From: Leptobrachium leishanense
Taxonomy: Eukaryota; Chordata; Amphibia; Anura; Megophryidae
DNA length: 64,000 nucleotides
Assembly (NCBI GenBank): GCA_009667805.1
Contig: CM019070.1
Coordinates: 53,900,451 to 53,964,450 of the forward strand
Reading direction: 5' to 3'
Below the pieces are notes generated by a model. That model was not told where the DNA came from. It ran no database searches and was given only the letters and a program-made list of their open reading frames with translations. This document shows, in pieces, positions 32,421 through 45,133 of the stretch. A program made the translations under genes and the position numbers. Positions within the stretch are counted from its first letter, which is position 1; each line of letters starts with the position of its first letter.

Positions 32421-34925
32421 TTACTGCCGCTCCAGGATGTCCGCGGTGTTGTTCAGGTGCTCCCGCAGTTCCTGGAGCAGTTCCTGAATATTATCAAGTG
32501 TTCTAACTGCCAGGCGTAGCTCGCCAATCGCCTCCCGATTGCTCGGTCTGGCTTCTCCTTCTATATATCCAATAAATGAAAGAAGGAAAATACAGTAAGT
32601 AAAGCAGGTTTCTATTTTTGACTTAAACTCCGACTCCTCCTCCAACTCCTCCCCCACCACCACCGTCAGCATATCCGGTGCTATATGTAAGAAATTAAAG
32701 AAATAAAAAATACAGTAAACAACAAAACTGATTTATTTTTGAACAAAAGTCGATGCAAAATACAACAGTAAAAAAAAAAACCTGGACTCGCGGCCTCCTG
32801 CTGCTCCGGCTCCCTCTCTTCATCGCCCTCCTCCTGCTCCTCCTCTTCCTCCTCCTGCTCCTCCTCTTCCTCCTCCTGCTCCTCTTGTGCTATACATAAA
32901 AAAATTAAATTAAAATACAGTAAACAAAAAATGTTTCTGTTTTTGACCAAAAGTCGTTGCAAAATAAAACAGTATATACCAGCGCTGGTGGACGCCCGTG
33001 GCTCCTCCTCCTCCTCCACTGGTGCACGCCGGGGCAGATGCTGCTGCCTTCTTCTTCCTGTCTTCTGCCAAATCCAAAAAATAACACGTAAATAATGCAG
33101 ACTGGAAAAAATGGTATATCTATACACTATATTGCCGAAAGTATTGCGACACCCCCTCCTCTACCCCACTACCAGAGGCCTGTTCAATACCTCAGCAGCT
33201 GCTGAATTGGTGCAGCGCAGCAATTCAGTTTGCTGCAGCAGTGTCGTTGAACCCTTTGGATGCGAATTTTGAATCCAAAATGGCCGATGATTTCTTAATG
33301 AAAAATTCAGATTGTTTTTCGGATCACCCGGACAAAATATAATACAGAGAAGCAGTCAGCACAATTCCGTTTTGTACGCACACACCACAAATGATAGTTT
33401 TTAATGAATAAACGTTATGTTTACTTCTGAAACAATATATAAATTGAGCTGTAATATATGTCTATGTGCAGGGGGAAATAATAAATAAATATTTTGTGCT
33501 TTGGTGAACAGAAACCGCAAAATTAACATTGCTGTATGGAATTATTACTTGCTTCGAGGCGGCGGCCATCTTGCTGTACGGCATTGTTACTGCTTCATGG
33601 CGGCGGCCATCTTTAAAACGTCACACTCAGCATCTCCTCGGGTCGCTGCAAGTGCTAGGTTAGCACTGCTGAGCGCTGAGCGGTTGAACGGCGTTCAATG
33701 GCAAGTTGCTAACTTAGCACTTGCAGCGGCTGAGGTATTGAACAGGCCTCAGCTTGACCCCCCACTACTCCCATCTCATAGTTCTAAAGTCACAAAATAT
33801 TTATTTATTTCCTCTGCACAGACATATATTACCGTTCAATTATATATTTTTTTCAGAAGTAAACATTACGTTTATTCAATAAAAACTATTATTTGTGTTG
33901 TGTGCGTACAAAGCGCATTGTGCTGACTGCTTTTAGTTATTTTATAGATGGCCTCAGCCTCAGTTTCACTTTCAGTTTCTGCTAATAAAACTGGATATTG
34001 CAGAAACAACAGAAATCCGCCATTTTGTTTTGAAATTTGCATCTAAAGCGTTCAATAATGACACTGCTGCAGCAAACTGAATTGCTGCGCTGCAACAATT
34101 CAGCAGCTGCTGAGGATGTATTGAACGCAGCTCTGTTTGGATGCACTTTCAGAAGAACTACATGTCCCATCCTACCACTTAGCAAAGATGCAGAGATTTT
34201 TGTTGATGCGCAGGTGGGAGCCAATATTGGGCAAGCTGCGGGTCATCTCGTATGCATCACTCAATCACAACAAACCCCCCCCCCAACACACTACAGACTA
34301 CACACAGTGCCAAAAGAAATCCAGCATTGTAATTTCATCTACATACATCAAATGTCACAATTTTCACGAATACGTAAAATCACAAAAAAGAAGAGCTATG
34401 GCAAAAATGCATGTATGACGAGTCGTGAAAACGCAAAGCTATACACAATCACATTGCATGATAAAAGGACTAGATAAATCAACGTATTTCTGTGCACATT
34501 AGCACATGCAAGCACATTATTATTATTATACAGGATTTATATAGCGAAAACAGTTTGCGCAGCGTTTTACAATATAACATGACACTTACGTTTGGCTATG
34601 ACACACCGGATGTGCCTCAGCTGCTCCTGCTCGCGCGTCTTGAGGTCGGACCAGCGTTTTTGGAGCTGGTCCTTCGTCCGGTCTTTCCCAAATAATTCCG
34701 CGATGGTGGTGCGTAGCTTATCTAGGATACGGTTCTTGCGCGCGTTATTCTTTCTGCCGAGAGGGCCCTTACGGCAGTCGTAAGCTTTAAGATCAAAGAT
34801 GCGGACCAGCTACAACATCTCGTCAAATGCCATGTTGCTGGCCCACTTCTTCCTGGGTGTCTCTGGGGTGGAAGCAGATGAGGAGGTGTCCGAATGGGAC
34901 TCTCTGTCTCTTCCTTCAGCCAACA
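32421..34925 (-). pseudogene. Myb/SANT gene of X2, degraded
   Basis: Counterpart of the X1 gene. The SANT exon (about 34925-34600) has a stop inside the domain (after MLEL-equivalent, plus-strand 34807-34812) and lost bases. Exons matching X1 exons 2 and 3 are at 33064-32980 and 32889-32782. Exon 4 (from 32680) has lost its 3' half and the donor. The last exon ends at 32421 with TAA. Non-functional. Confidence 0.6.
33160..34140. repeat. Inverted repeat within X2
   Basis: The stretch at about 33175-33275 (CTGAATTGGTGCAGCGCAGC, CTGCTGCAGCAAAC complement) reappears inverted at about 34040-34130, which X1 also has at 6540-6640. X2 has thus gained an inverted copy of a segment present once in X1. 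Confidence 0.6.
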
Positions 34926-35380
34926 TAAATAATTTCTATATTTTTTGGCAATTGTCAAAACTCTCTACAAAAATGGCTCAATAAAGTTACGACATCCGCC
35001 GGCGCATGCGCGACCCGCGGACGAATCGGATCCGACCCGATTATGACTTTTCGTATCGACAGAATTATCGGATCATTGGAAACAAAAAAAACAAGTGATA
35101 TAACCGGTAATAGTTAAATATACGATGTCCAGAATTACCAAAATGGAACCGAAATCACGAATGGAACCGAAATCATGAATAGAGCGAAAATAAATTTCGA
35201 TTTGACACATTTCAAGTCCATTCGAAAATTCCGAAAATATTTCGTTTCGGCCCGGAAAACTTTTCGGATCTGCCGTTTTCGGATCTAAAAATTTTCGGAA
35301 AATCGGCCGCATCCGAAAACACAAATCGGGAAATTTCGCGAAAATTCCGAAATTCCGAAACCCGAAACGCACATCCCTAG

Positions 35381-35731
<351 letters not shown>

Positions 35732-36821
35732 TGACCATCGCAGTCACCAGACTTAAATCCGATTGAGAACCTCTGGTGGGACTTAAAGAAAGCAGTTGCA
35801 GTGCGCAAGCCTAAGAATGTGACTGAACTGGAGGCTTTTGCCCATGACGAATGGGCGAAGATACCCGTAGATCGCTGCAAGACACTTGTGTCAAGCTATG
35901 CTTCACGTTTAAAAGCTGTTATAACTGTAAAAGGATGTTGTACTAAGTACTAAGATTGAATGTCACTTGGGGGTTGAATAAAACTGATAATGATGTGAGC
36001 ACAGAAAAGACATTTGTGGTTATTTCATTATAAATGTTATGTTATATTTGTCTGACCTACACGTGCCTCTTTGATTTAATTGTAAGCAAGATGACTGAAT
36101 GATCAAAATCAATGTCAAACTGGCCAAAACACTCAATTTCAGTGGGGGTTGAATAATTTTGAACACAACTGTATTCTCGTGCAGCTCACCAGTAGGTGTA
36201 TCCCTCACCCACACGTACATATAGAGAACAGAGTTACAAAAATTGTAAAACAGGGAGCGCCCACAGACTGATAACCAGAGGCAAACACACCAGGTGTCAA
36301 AGGTGGTATGCAAAAGATAAAATACTCATCTTTGGTATCAATATGAATCCATTGTCCTGAAATAAATCTAAAGGAACAATGGTGCAATACCAGAGAGACA
36401 AATGAAAGTACAGTAATATATCCAATATTTGCGCACTCACAAGCCTGGAGCCTGTAGGGCTCTCTATCTTCGCTTGTAAGCCACTAAGGGGGGCTTCTCC
36501 CACCAGAACGATGTATTCCTCGTCCGAATGTGTTGAATGGATCGAATAGAAACAGACCTCAAAAGAAATACATATATAGTACAATAGCGTTTAGGGACCA
36601 AAGTGGAGAGAAAAGTACTTAGAACAACTCACATGTCCCAGAGCCTCCTGAGTGGTGGCTCAGTATGTTCCCCTTAGACCGTATAAGGGAGGTCTTGCCC
36701 TTCTTGGATTGCAAGAACTGAAAAGTGGTAGAATGCTCCGCAAACAGCACGATGGAATTCAATGGATGGAAAATAAAAAACATTTATTGCAGAATTAAAA
36801 GAATATTAACATATAAAAAAA

Positions 36822-36890
36822 GGGGGTTATATACCGAAACGCGTTTCCCCTGCTTGTCCTGCAGGTTTCCTCAGTCGGATAAAAACCCCA
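36822..36890 (-). ncRNA. Hammerhead-like ribozyme candidate, P1
   Basis: On the minus strand: CCGA (36878-36875), CTGAGGA (36874-36868), a CCTGC/GCAGG stem II, GAAA (36847-36844), ACGCGTT, then TCGG (36837-36834), which pairs with CCGA as stem I. A further GGGGTT/AACCCC pairing lies outside. This fits the type I arrangement known from Penelope-like elements, with an extra A after the CTGANGA box and a non-paired base at the foot of stem II. Confidence 0.6.
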
Positions 36891-37440
36891 AGTGTCCATA
36901 GAGAGTCTTTTATAGTCACCATCGTGTTTGTAAGGCGAAGCGTTGTGTCTGCGTGCGGGTCACATCGACTTCCGTTTTGCGTGTCACCACCAACTAGGCG
37001 CTGAAAGATGACTCATTTCCGCCTCTCATTCCATTGTGGATTCTTAATGTCCATGTGCGGATCGCCGCGGTTTTCAGTCCACTGTCCACGCACCACCACA
37101 GGAGCGCTGAATAACAGCGCATATTGGCCTTATACCCCATAGTCAGAAACCCTTGATTGTCGCTGCCAAGTTGATAATGTCTTTCTCAGGATTAGGCAAC
37201 CAGCCACTAATTGATGTCAAGAGATGTCTCTAAAACACTCCAACAGAGAATAAAATATATGTATATATCCAGAGTAGAGTACATAAACATTGTTTAGTTC
37301 TACAGATCATTGTTGGGACAAAAAACACGTATTAGTAAAAAAGACATATTAATAAAAAAAAATATCATCAGGAGAATAAAAATACAAAGAGCAAAGGAGC
37401 AGTCTGATTGTGGGGAATGGATGGTCAAGAGATTAAGCCA

Positions 37441-37985
37441 CTATAAAAAGTGGCAGATTTCAAAATCTGTATTTAGTCCTACTGGAGAGAGGTGATCCAA
37501 TTTATAAATCCATCGCATCTCTGACCGAATGATTTTAGAATGCATATTGTCACCCCTCCAATCATGTGTAACTATTTCCAGGCCCTGAAATTCTAAACGT
37601 TTTGGGCTACATTGATGAATATCCCTAAAATGTGCCGATACATTGTGTTTGTCGTATCCACGGGTAATGTTGCATAAGTGTTCGTTGATCCTAATATATA
37701 GCGCCCTAGAGGTTTGGCCCACGTATCTCTTCCCACAGGGACATTTAAGTAAATAAACAACATTTTTACTATGGCAAGTGATAAGTTGATTGATTTTAAA
37801 ATTGGACTGGCTGTGTGGAATTTCGATCCTCTGAATCAATCTCTTTGGGTTACCTGTTTTTTGGCAGGCAATACATTGCCCGCAGCCATAGAAACCCGAT
37901 TTTTAGCCGAAAGGATTGGTGATAGCCTTCTTTTCCTGTAGATGGTTTCTAACTAGTTGGCGTCCAAGATTTCTTCCTCCCCTAT
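37441..37985 (-). pseudogene. P1 GIY-YIG endonuclease domain
   Basis: C-terminal part of the Penelope-like protein. A Cys motif (YGCGQCIACQ) precedes the GIY-YIG core NVVYLLKCPCGKRYVGQT, then RALYIRINEHL and the conserved HSKIIRSEMRWI end. It would nick target DNA for RT priming. A TAA replaces a Leu codon near 37903 just before the Cys motif. The frame ends with the natural stop at 37441. Confidence 0.88.
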
Positions 37986-38850
37986 AGATATTATTATTAT
38001 TATTATTCTTTATTTATAAAGCGCCAGCATATTCCGCAGGGCTGTACAATAGGCACAGTATAGACAGGGTTACAATACATTGAACAACATTTGACAAACA
38101 GTACAGGAGGAGATGAGAGCCCTATTCCCGTAGGAACTCACAATCTAGGAGGGTTGGGGTTGGAAACAGGAGGAGAGGACTGTAAGGTGAGAGTGATTGA
38201 TGGTTGTGTCAGTGAGTTGGGTGGTAGGCTTCCCTAAATAGGAACGTTTTAAGGGAGCGTTTGAAGGAAGAGAAGTTAGGGGAAAGTCTGACAGTACGAG
38301 GGAGAGCGTTCCAGAGAGTGGGGGCTGCTCGTGAGAAATCCTGCAGTCTATCATGGGAAGAGGTGATGCGGGGAGAAGCTAGGCGCAGGTCACTGTTTGA
38401 CCTTAGGGAGAGGGCTGGGGTGTATTTGGTGATTAGTGAGGACAGGTAGTGGGGAGCTGAGTTAGTGAGGGTTTTGTTGATAAGGATAAGGATTTTGAAC
38501 TTAATTCTGCAGTGGATGGGGAGCCAGTGAAGGGACTCGCAGAGGGGAGTGGCAGAGACAGAGCGGCGGGTGAGGTGAATTAGCGTGGCGGAGGCGTTCA
38601 GGATGGATTGTAGGAGGGAGAGGCGGGACAGAGGGAGGCCAGATAAGAGATTATTGCAATAGTCGAGTCGGGAGATTACCAGGGCGTGTATGAGTTGTTT
38701 TGTGGTGACAGCGGTAAGAAATGGCCGAATTCTGGAAATATTACGCAGTTGGTATCGGCAGGAGGATGAAGGAAAGAGCAGAGTCAAGTGTAACTCCAAG
38801 ACAGCGAACTTGGTTTGATGGGGAGATGGTGATACCCTCCACCGTGATAG
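37986..38850 (-). mobile_element. LINE fragment (L2/CR1-like) inside P1
   Basis: The minus strand encodes the end of a LINE RT (SRLDYCNNLLSGLPLS, ESLHWLPIHCRIKFKIL, PHYLSSLI, LWNALPRTVR, FKRSLKTFLF). Its 3' end has the GCGCCAGCATATTCCGCAGG-type tail and an ATT microsatellite (37986-38007). Truncated at the 5' end. The right border is approximate. Confidence 0.85.
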
Positions 38851-40462
38851 AGAATAATGACAGGTTTGTCGGGTAGAATTGTGTTTAGGAGAGGATCCCG
38901 TTTTAGAATCGGCCAGTTCCTTCTTATTGATTGGGCTATCGTCTTGTTGTTCAAATTGTAGTCCAAAACAAAAGGTATGGTATTAGACTCACTATTTTGA
39001 TGTGGTTTGTACGCTAAAAGTGTGGCTCTATCCATCTTCAACACTTGATCCTGTACTGTAGATAGATGATCTTGTTCATATCCTTTGGTTAGAAACTCTT
39101 GAATTAGAATCTGAGATTGAGACGCAAATGATTCTGTCTCAGTGCAATTCCTGCGTACACGTGTCATCTGTCCCTTGGGGACGGCTTTCAGCCAGGGGGG
39201 GTAGTGATGACTATTGACATTTATAAAGCCATTAACTTTCACATCTTTGAAATGGGTACTAGTCTCGATTTTCCCCTCTTTTATATAGATATTAAGATCG
39301 AGGTAGTTGTTCTGCTCCCGACTAATATTAAATTCTAATTTGATACCCTTGGTGTTGTTGTTAAGATGACAAATTAATTCTTCAAGGTGTTCCCTAGTAC
39401 CTCTCCATATAATGAGTATATCATCTATGTATCGTCTGTAGAGGACGAGGCTTGATCCCCAGCCATGCCCTGTCCATACAGCACTGTTCTCCCAGTGTGC
39501 CATGAACAGATTGGCATAGCTGGGGGCAAACCTCGTCCCCATAGTTATACCATGTGTCTGTAAATAATAAGTATCATTTTACCAGAAATAATTATTGTGT
39601 AAAATCATACGGATACCCTCCATTATAAACTCGATTTGTTCCCTTTCAAATTTATCGGCTATATTGAGAAAGGCCTCCACCGCTACACAGCCGGCTTCAT
39701 GTGAGATGATAGTGTATAGCGAACTTACGTCGCAAGTGGCCATTAGGAGATCTTTGTCTCAAACTATATCTTTTAATAGGTTTAGGACCGCAATAGTATC
39801 TTTAAGATACGCTGGAGTTTGAACCACTAGGGGCTGTAGGAGATGGTCAATATATTCGGAAATCCTACATGAAATCTAATTTATACCTGAAACTATGGGA
39901 CGTCCAGGTGGATTGGTTTTATTTTTATGAACTTTTGGTAGATGATAAAAAACAGGTATACGGGGGGAAGTCGACCTTTAGATATTTATATTCCTTGTCA
40001 TTTAATATATTCTTGTCACTGCCTTTTTGTAGAAATTCAAAGAATTGTTCTTTAATCGATTTGGTGGGATCTGTCGCTAGACGCTGATATGTGGTTGTGT
40101 CTGATAATAATCTCATAACTTCTTGGTGGTACTGTTCCTTATCCAAAACAACCACCCCCCCCTTTGTCGATAGGTTTAATCACTAGGACCTGATCTTTTT
40201 TCAATTGTAACAGACCTTCGTATTCTAATGGGGTCAAATTCTTTGGTTTATAATTCCTTTTATTGCTGCTAGATTGCAGTTTCCTAATGTCCATCTGTAT
40301 CAACTGCTCAAATGCCTCGATCTCTTTTGATGCCATGTGGCGTGGATAGAATGTAGATTTCCCCTTTAATTGGGTATGGATGTATTGATCATCTCTGGTA
40401 ATTTGCCTTTCAAGGGGGGTTTTCATAAAGAAGCGTTTTAAGCAGAGTTTCCGTCTGAATTT
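38851..40462 (-). pseudogene. P1 Penelope-like reverse transcriptase
   Basis: Order on the minus strand: FMKTPLERQITRDDQYIH, VIKPIDKGGG (the DKG motif of this class), the AGRPIVSG block, LMATCDVSSLYT with the first catalytic Asp, TMGTRFAPSYANLFMAHWE, YRRYIDDILIIW with the YxDD box, and NYLDLNIYIKEGK. Frame breaks occur at a G-run after DKG (about 40156) and between the motif blocks. Penelope-like RTs are related to telomerase RT. Confidence 0.88.
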
Positions 40463-40889
40463 CGCCAATCTGACCCAAGTTGTCGAGACAGAGGAGAGAA
40501 GGAGCATAATGTCCAGGATAGAGACTGAATTGGGCAAATTAGAAGTAGAGGTTATGAATAAAAAGAGAAATAAATACAATCGAGATTTGAAGGACTATGC
40601 CAATCAGAAGGTATGGGTGTTCCAGAATCGTACTATGAATAAGAATTTTAGAGGTAGAAATGGGATTAAAGCCCCCACAGATAATTACTCTGGCACTGAA
40701 AGGACCACCCAAATTGGGATAGGTCCTATAACTAGGAGGAACAGCACTAGGGGGGAGTTAACGGTAAGGAGAAAGATTCCGGCACCGCAAAGACCTAATG
40801 ATCGACAGATCTATTATAAAGATATACGGAGCCCCCATTTGATCCATCTAGAGAGAACACGTCAATCATATCCACCATATGAAGACATG

Positions 40890-41438
40890 TGTAAGGTCCT
40901 GGAGGCCCTCACCCCCTGGCGCCCCCTTTTGGTTTCACATCCTGCATGTCCCCTGCAGATTTCAAGGCTCTGGTATGAACAATGCACCTTCCTCATTTTG
41001 ACGTCCTGGCCCTGGATCCAAACCTGCCCTTTATCCTCCTTGATTAGCCCTTCATATAAGGGAGTCCCACCCTCAACCCTTGACTTCCACATTCAATGAA
41101 GTTCCTGTCTGCTAGACCAATCTGCCAAAGCTCCCTGAGACCTCCTGAAACTCTCTACCAAAGACTCCAAGGATCCTCTGCTTTATTCTGGACATTCATT
41201 ACTTCATACACCGGTACCCTTCCATCCTGCTCCTCCTCTGCCTCCCCCCATCTAAGACTCCCCGTGTACCAGACCCCTTGCTGAACCCTGACGTCTCTAT
41301 TTCTGTTACCTTGTCTGATCCCATGCCACGGTGTTTATTTATAATAAACACTCTTTGTTTATCCTTAAACCTGCCTCATCACTGCATCCTGGGCTCACAA
41401 CCTCAACCTGCTACACAACCCGTAGTACGGTCCTTACA
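40890..41438 (+). repeat. 5' LTR of element B (549 bp)
   Basis: TGTAAGGTCC ... GGTCCTTACA. TATA-like CATATAAGGG near 41053-41062 is followed by GAGTCCCACCC, a pattern also seen downstream of the TATA-like element in the LTR of A. Polyadenylation signal AATAAA at 41343-41348. Confidence 0.95.
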
Positions 41439-41440
41439 GA

Positions 41441-44052
41441 ATGTGGAAGTCAACAACCTGTGAGCCCGCAGTGATATACACCATGGTGGAAAACTTAAAA
41501 AATGCCTTCCTGAAAACCCAGCAGTATCTGGACTCTCTGCTTGATTACACGCAGCAAAACCCAAGGGGCACCTCAACTAAGTTGCGCGTTCCTGCTACAG
41601 AGGGAGTCAAAGGACCACTGACCCCAGAAGAAAAGGCAAGGAGGAGGGCGCTAGACCTCTGTTTCTACTGCGGGGACCCCTTGCATCAGATCTCGGCCTG
41701 CCCGCTACGCCCACCTAAGCCAGGTACAAAAAGTTTTTCTAAACCTGTTATTGCAAAGCCTGTTCAGATCAAGCCTGCACCTGTCGAGCCAGCAAAGAAA
41801 TTGTTGGAGAAACCGGTACCTACCCAGCCAAAAATAACTGCACCCACTAACAAGCCCATAAAGCCTTCATTGGGGAAGTCGGTACCTGCCCTGCAGGAAA
41901 TAAATTCATCAAAGGTTAGGTATAAAAAATCTGCACCCAAAGAAAAACCTGTGTCCCAGCCAACTCCCAGAAGAAGCCTGGTAATTAAACCTCCTGCACC
42001 AAAGCGTGTCCCTGCTCCCAGGAAACCTGGGCCAAGAGTTACCAGAGACCATGTTACCCAAGACGCTTCTTCTGAGGGGTCAGACCAGGAAACCCCTATG
42101 GAGTACGCCAAACCGGATTCCGACCCCGACGTGCCAATGGAGCAAGATTCCATAGATGTTGAGTCAGCCATGCCCATGGAGACTGAGCCTAACCAATACA
42201 TCATGGCTGGTGTTACCAAGAAGCCAGAACCCAGCCCTCTATCTCCTTGTTGCACATATGCTTCAAACGGGACTGTGGTTCGCAGAGAAGACCTGGAGGT
42301 ATTCGAATCGGCCCTGAGACTCCGGGAAGCCATCTATCCTTGCCGCTCGGTTCCCAATTACAGGACTCCAGCTACCACAACCACTTCGAGGGCACCATAC
42401 CAGAGATCTGCCTTCATTGGTACCCTGTTCTCCATGCCACCCACAGTTGTCGGGTTGTCTGTGAAACCAGAACCCCAAGAGCTGGAGACGCACCCATGCC
42501 TCCTGGAATTGGGGTTGAGCAAAAGCAAAAAGTTGCTGCCCTGCATATTGCAGATTCTCCAGCCGCTGCTGCCCTGCACATCGCAGATTCTCCAGCCGCT
42601 GCTGCCCTGCACATCGCAGACTCTCCAGCCGCTGCTGCCCGGCACATCGCAGATTCTCCAGCCGCTGCTGCCCTGCACATCGCAGATTCTCCAGCCGCTG
42701 CTGCCCTGCACATCGCAGATTCTCCAGCCGCTGCTGCCCTGCACATCGCAGATTCTCCAGCCGCTGCTGCCCTGCACATCGCAGATTCTCCAGCCGCTGC
42801 TGCCCTGCACATCGCAGATTCTCCAGCCGCTGCTGCCCTGCACATCGCAGATTCTCCAGCCGCTGCTGCCCTGCACATCGCAGATTCTCCAGCCGCTGCT
42901 GCCCTGCACATCGCAGATTCTCCAGCCGCTGCTGCCCTGCACATCGCAGATTCTCCAGCCGCTGCTGCCCTGCACATCGCAGATTCTCCAGCCGCTGCTG
43001 CCCTGCACATCGCAGATTCTCCAGCCGCTGCTGCCCTGCACATCGCAGATTCTCCAGCCGCTGCTGCCCTGCACATCGCAGATTCTCCAGCCGCTGCTGC
43101 CCTGCACATCGCAGATTCTCCAGCCGCTGCTGCCCTGCACATCGCAGATTCTCCAGCCGCTGCTGCCCTGCACATCGCAGATTCTCCAGCCGCTGCTGCC
43201 CTGCACATCGCAGATTCTCCAGCCGCTGCTGCCCTGCACATCGCAGATTCTCCAGCCGCTGCTGCCCTGCACATCGCAGATTCTCCAGCCGCTGCTGCCC
43301 TGCACATCGCAGGCTCTCCTGAGCTGTCATCGCCACGGGGCCGTCGTCGTCGCCGTAAGGCCACGTCGCTCAACGCCGCCGCAGAGCCGTGCAGTGCCAA
43401 GGAGGTCGCCGCCGCAGAGCCGTGCAGTGCCAAGGAGGTCGCCAAGGGCGCTGCCACACCGGTCCCCTCCAAGGGCGCTGCCCCGCCGGTCCTTTCCATG
43501 GGCGCTGCCCCGCCGGTCCTTTCCATGGGCGCTGCCCCGCCGGTCCTCACCAAGGGCGCTGCCCCGCCGGTCCTCACCAAGGGCGCTGCCCCGCCGGTTC
43601 TCACCAAGGGCGCTGCCCCGCCGGTTCTCACCAAGGGCGCTGCCCCGCCGGTTCTCACCAAGGGCGCTGCCCCGCCGGTTCTCACCAAGGGCGCTGCCCC
43701 GCCGGTTCTCACCAAGGGCGCTGCCCCGCCGGTTCTCACCAAGGGCGCTGCCCCGCCGGTTCTCACCAAGGGCGCTGCCCCGCCGGTTCTCTCCGAAGTC
43801 ACCTCCAAGTCCGGCCAGTCCGAGATTGCTTGGATGGTGGGTACACTGGCAGGCTTCGTGGGCCAGATAGCCACCCTGTCCCAACATGTACGGGACGTCC
43901 AGGAGAACCAGCTGATACTACAGGCCCTGGTTTTTGACGCCCGTGTGCCATCAGTATACAGGCAGCCGGATGATCCACTTCTGCCGAGCTCGTTGACTGC
44001 CGTCAGTGAAGACCCTGACCTCGCCCTGGGCCGTTCGGAGTCCGGCCCTTAG
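41441..44052 (+). CDS. Gag-like repeat protein of element B (CCHC, one frame change)
   Basis: The ATG at 41441 lies two bases after the LTR. Order: short N-terminal helix, GPLTPEEKARRR, CCHC knuckle CFYCGDPLHQISAC (41660-41701), Lys/Pro-rich domain, acidic TPMEYAKPDSDP and MPMETEPNQ motifs, a YASNGTVVRREDLEVFESAL module (about 42257-42320), then the 33-bp array. One frame runs 41441-43870; a second, at -1, runs to 44052. The second carries ADSPAAAALHI repeats, an Arg patch SSPRGRRRRRK, the TKGAAPPVL array and a C-terminal amphipathic helix (MVGTLAGFVGQIATLSQ), and its Arg patch matches that of A. So the intended product probably changes frame around 42440-42530. No capsid domain or pol. Confidence 0.75.
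42533..43320 (+). repeat. 33-bp tandem array of element B
   Basis: About 23-24 nearly perfect units around CAGATTCTCCAGCCGCTGCT, encoding ADSPAAAALHI in the frame that stays open to the C-terminus. Unlike the array in A there are no indels, and unit-to-unit variation is minimal. Confidence 0.95.
43450..43795 (+). repeat. 27-bp tandem array of element B
   Basis: About 12 units encoding TKGAAPPVL, with early variants (SKGAA, SMGAA) at the 5' side and a C-to-T change that spreads through the later units. Confidence 0.93.
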
Positions 44053-44063
44053 AAGGGGGGCTC

Positions 44064-44612
44064 TGTAAGGTCCTGGAGGCCCTCACCCCCTGGCGCCCCC
44101 TTTTGGTTTCACATCCTGCATGTCCCCTGCAGATTTCAAGGCTCTGGTATGAACAATGCACCTTCCTCATTTTGACGTCCTGGCCCTGGATCCAAACCTG
44201 CCCTTTATCCTCCTTGATTAGCCCTTCATATAAGGGAGTCCCACCCTCAACCCTTGACTTCCACATTCAATGAAGTTCCTGTCTGCTAGACCAATCTGCC
44301 AAAGCTCCCTGAGACCTCCTGAAACTCTCTACCAAAGACTCCAAGGATCCTCTGCTTTATTCTGGACATTCATTACTTCATACACCGGTACCCTTCCATC
44401 CTGCTCCTCCTCTGCCTCCCCCCATCTAAGACTCCCCGTGTACCAGACCCCTTGCTGAACCCTGACGTCTCTATTTCTGTTACCTTGTCTGATCCCATGC
44501 CACGGTGTTTATTTATAATAAACACTCTTTGTTTATCCTTAAACCTGCCTCATCACTGCATCCTGGGCTCACAACCTCAACCTGCTACACAACCCGTAGT
44601 ACGGTCCTTACA
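44064..44612 (+). repeat. 3' LTR of element B (549 bp)
   Basis: Identical by eye to the 5' LTR; follows the polypurine tract and is followed by TSD ACATG. Confidence 0.95.
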
Positions 44613-45133
44613 ACATGAAAAGACCAGAAAGAACTTACACAATAAAACCCTCACATGAAGATAAAGTTAGCCATCAATATATGAGGAGTCAAATGGACTG
44701 TCCTTATCAAGAAAGAGTACATAATAACGGACACCAACTCACGAACAGACGTTATCAATCTATTCCATTGAAAAATCGCTTTCAACCTTTATCTCATGAT
44801 TATGGAATAACTCTCCCGAATGATAGCAGGGTTGATTTAGGGCAAGAAGTCCCTCAAAAGGACAGACACAGAGATCGTATAAAAGGAGCTACAAATTGGA
44901 ACCATATGGTGAAAACTCTGAGGAAAAGATTACTAACGGAAGAAGATTTAGAGGAGGGAGAATGGCACAGAGAAGAAAAAAGAGGGAAGACATGGCATCA
45001 CTAGATTTCTTCAATCTTAGTAGTAAAATTCTTACCAGGGGCATGGCCGGAACACAGAGAAAGCTGGATGTGTGAGTGCTGAGCTCCCAGGCCCGAGTGC
45101 ACAGATTGTCATTTCGGGGCAGAAATAATAGCA

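Larger units (their letters stand above)
30360..35379 (-). mobile_element. hAT-like element X2 carrying Myb/SANT sequences
   Basis: TAGGCTTGTGC at 30360 to GCACATCCCTA at 35379 with a perfect 8-bp TSD GTGGACTG (30352-30359 and 35380-35387) inside T1. Overall collinear with X1, including a TTAA-type palindrome (31100-31405) and the Myb/SANT gene, but with extra inverted pieces. No transposase frame seen. Confidence 0.88.
36174..40462 (-). mobile_element. Penelope-like element P1, 5'-truncated
   Basis: Minus-strand element with RT, a Cys-rich linker, a GIY-YIG endonuclease and a 3' region holding a hammerhead-like motif. It meets P2 head to head near 40463. An L2/CR1-like fragment (about 37988-38850) interrupts it between RT and endonuclease. 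Confidence 0.85.
40890..44612 (+). mobile_element. Non-autonomous LTR retrotransposon B
   Basis: LTRs 40890-41438 and 44064-44612, both 549 bp and identical as far as I can compare by eye. TSD ACATG at 40885-40889 and 44613-44617. Polypurine tract AGAAGGGGGG at 44051-44060. One gag-derived, repeat-bearing frame and no pol. Inserted in the N-terminal coding region of P2. Confidence 0.95.

Noticed and set aside
36800..37500. Short plus-strand frame at 37310 and its minus-strand twin at 51940
   Set aside because: They are the antisense of the Penelope endonuclease end and 3' region, present twice only because P1 and P2 are inverted copies.
42263..43874. Long minus-strand frames across the B arrays (RCAGQQRLENL-type and MCRAAAAGESA-type repeats)
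   Set aside because: Shadows of the 33-bp and 27-bp units; no start context, and the plus frames continue into recognisable gag and Arg-rich sequence.
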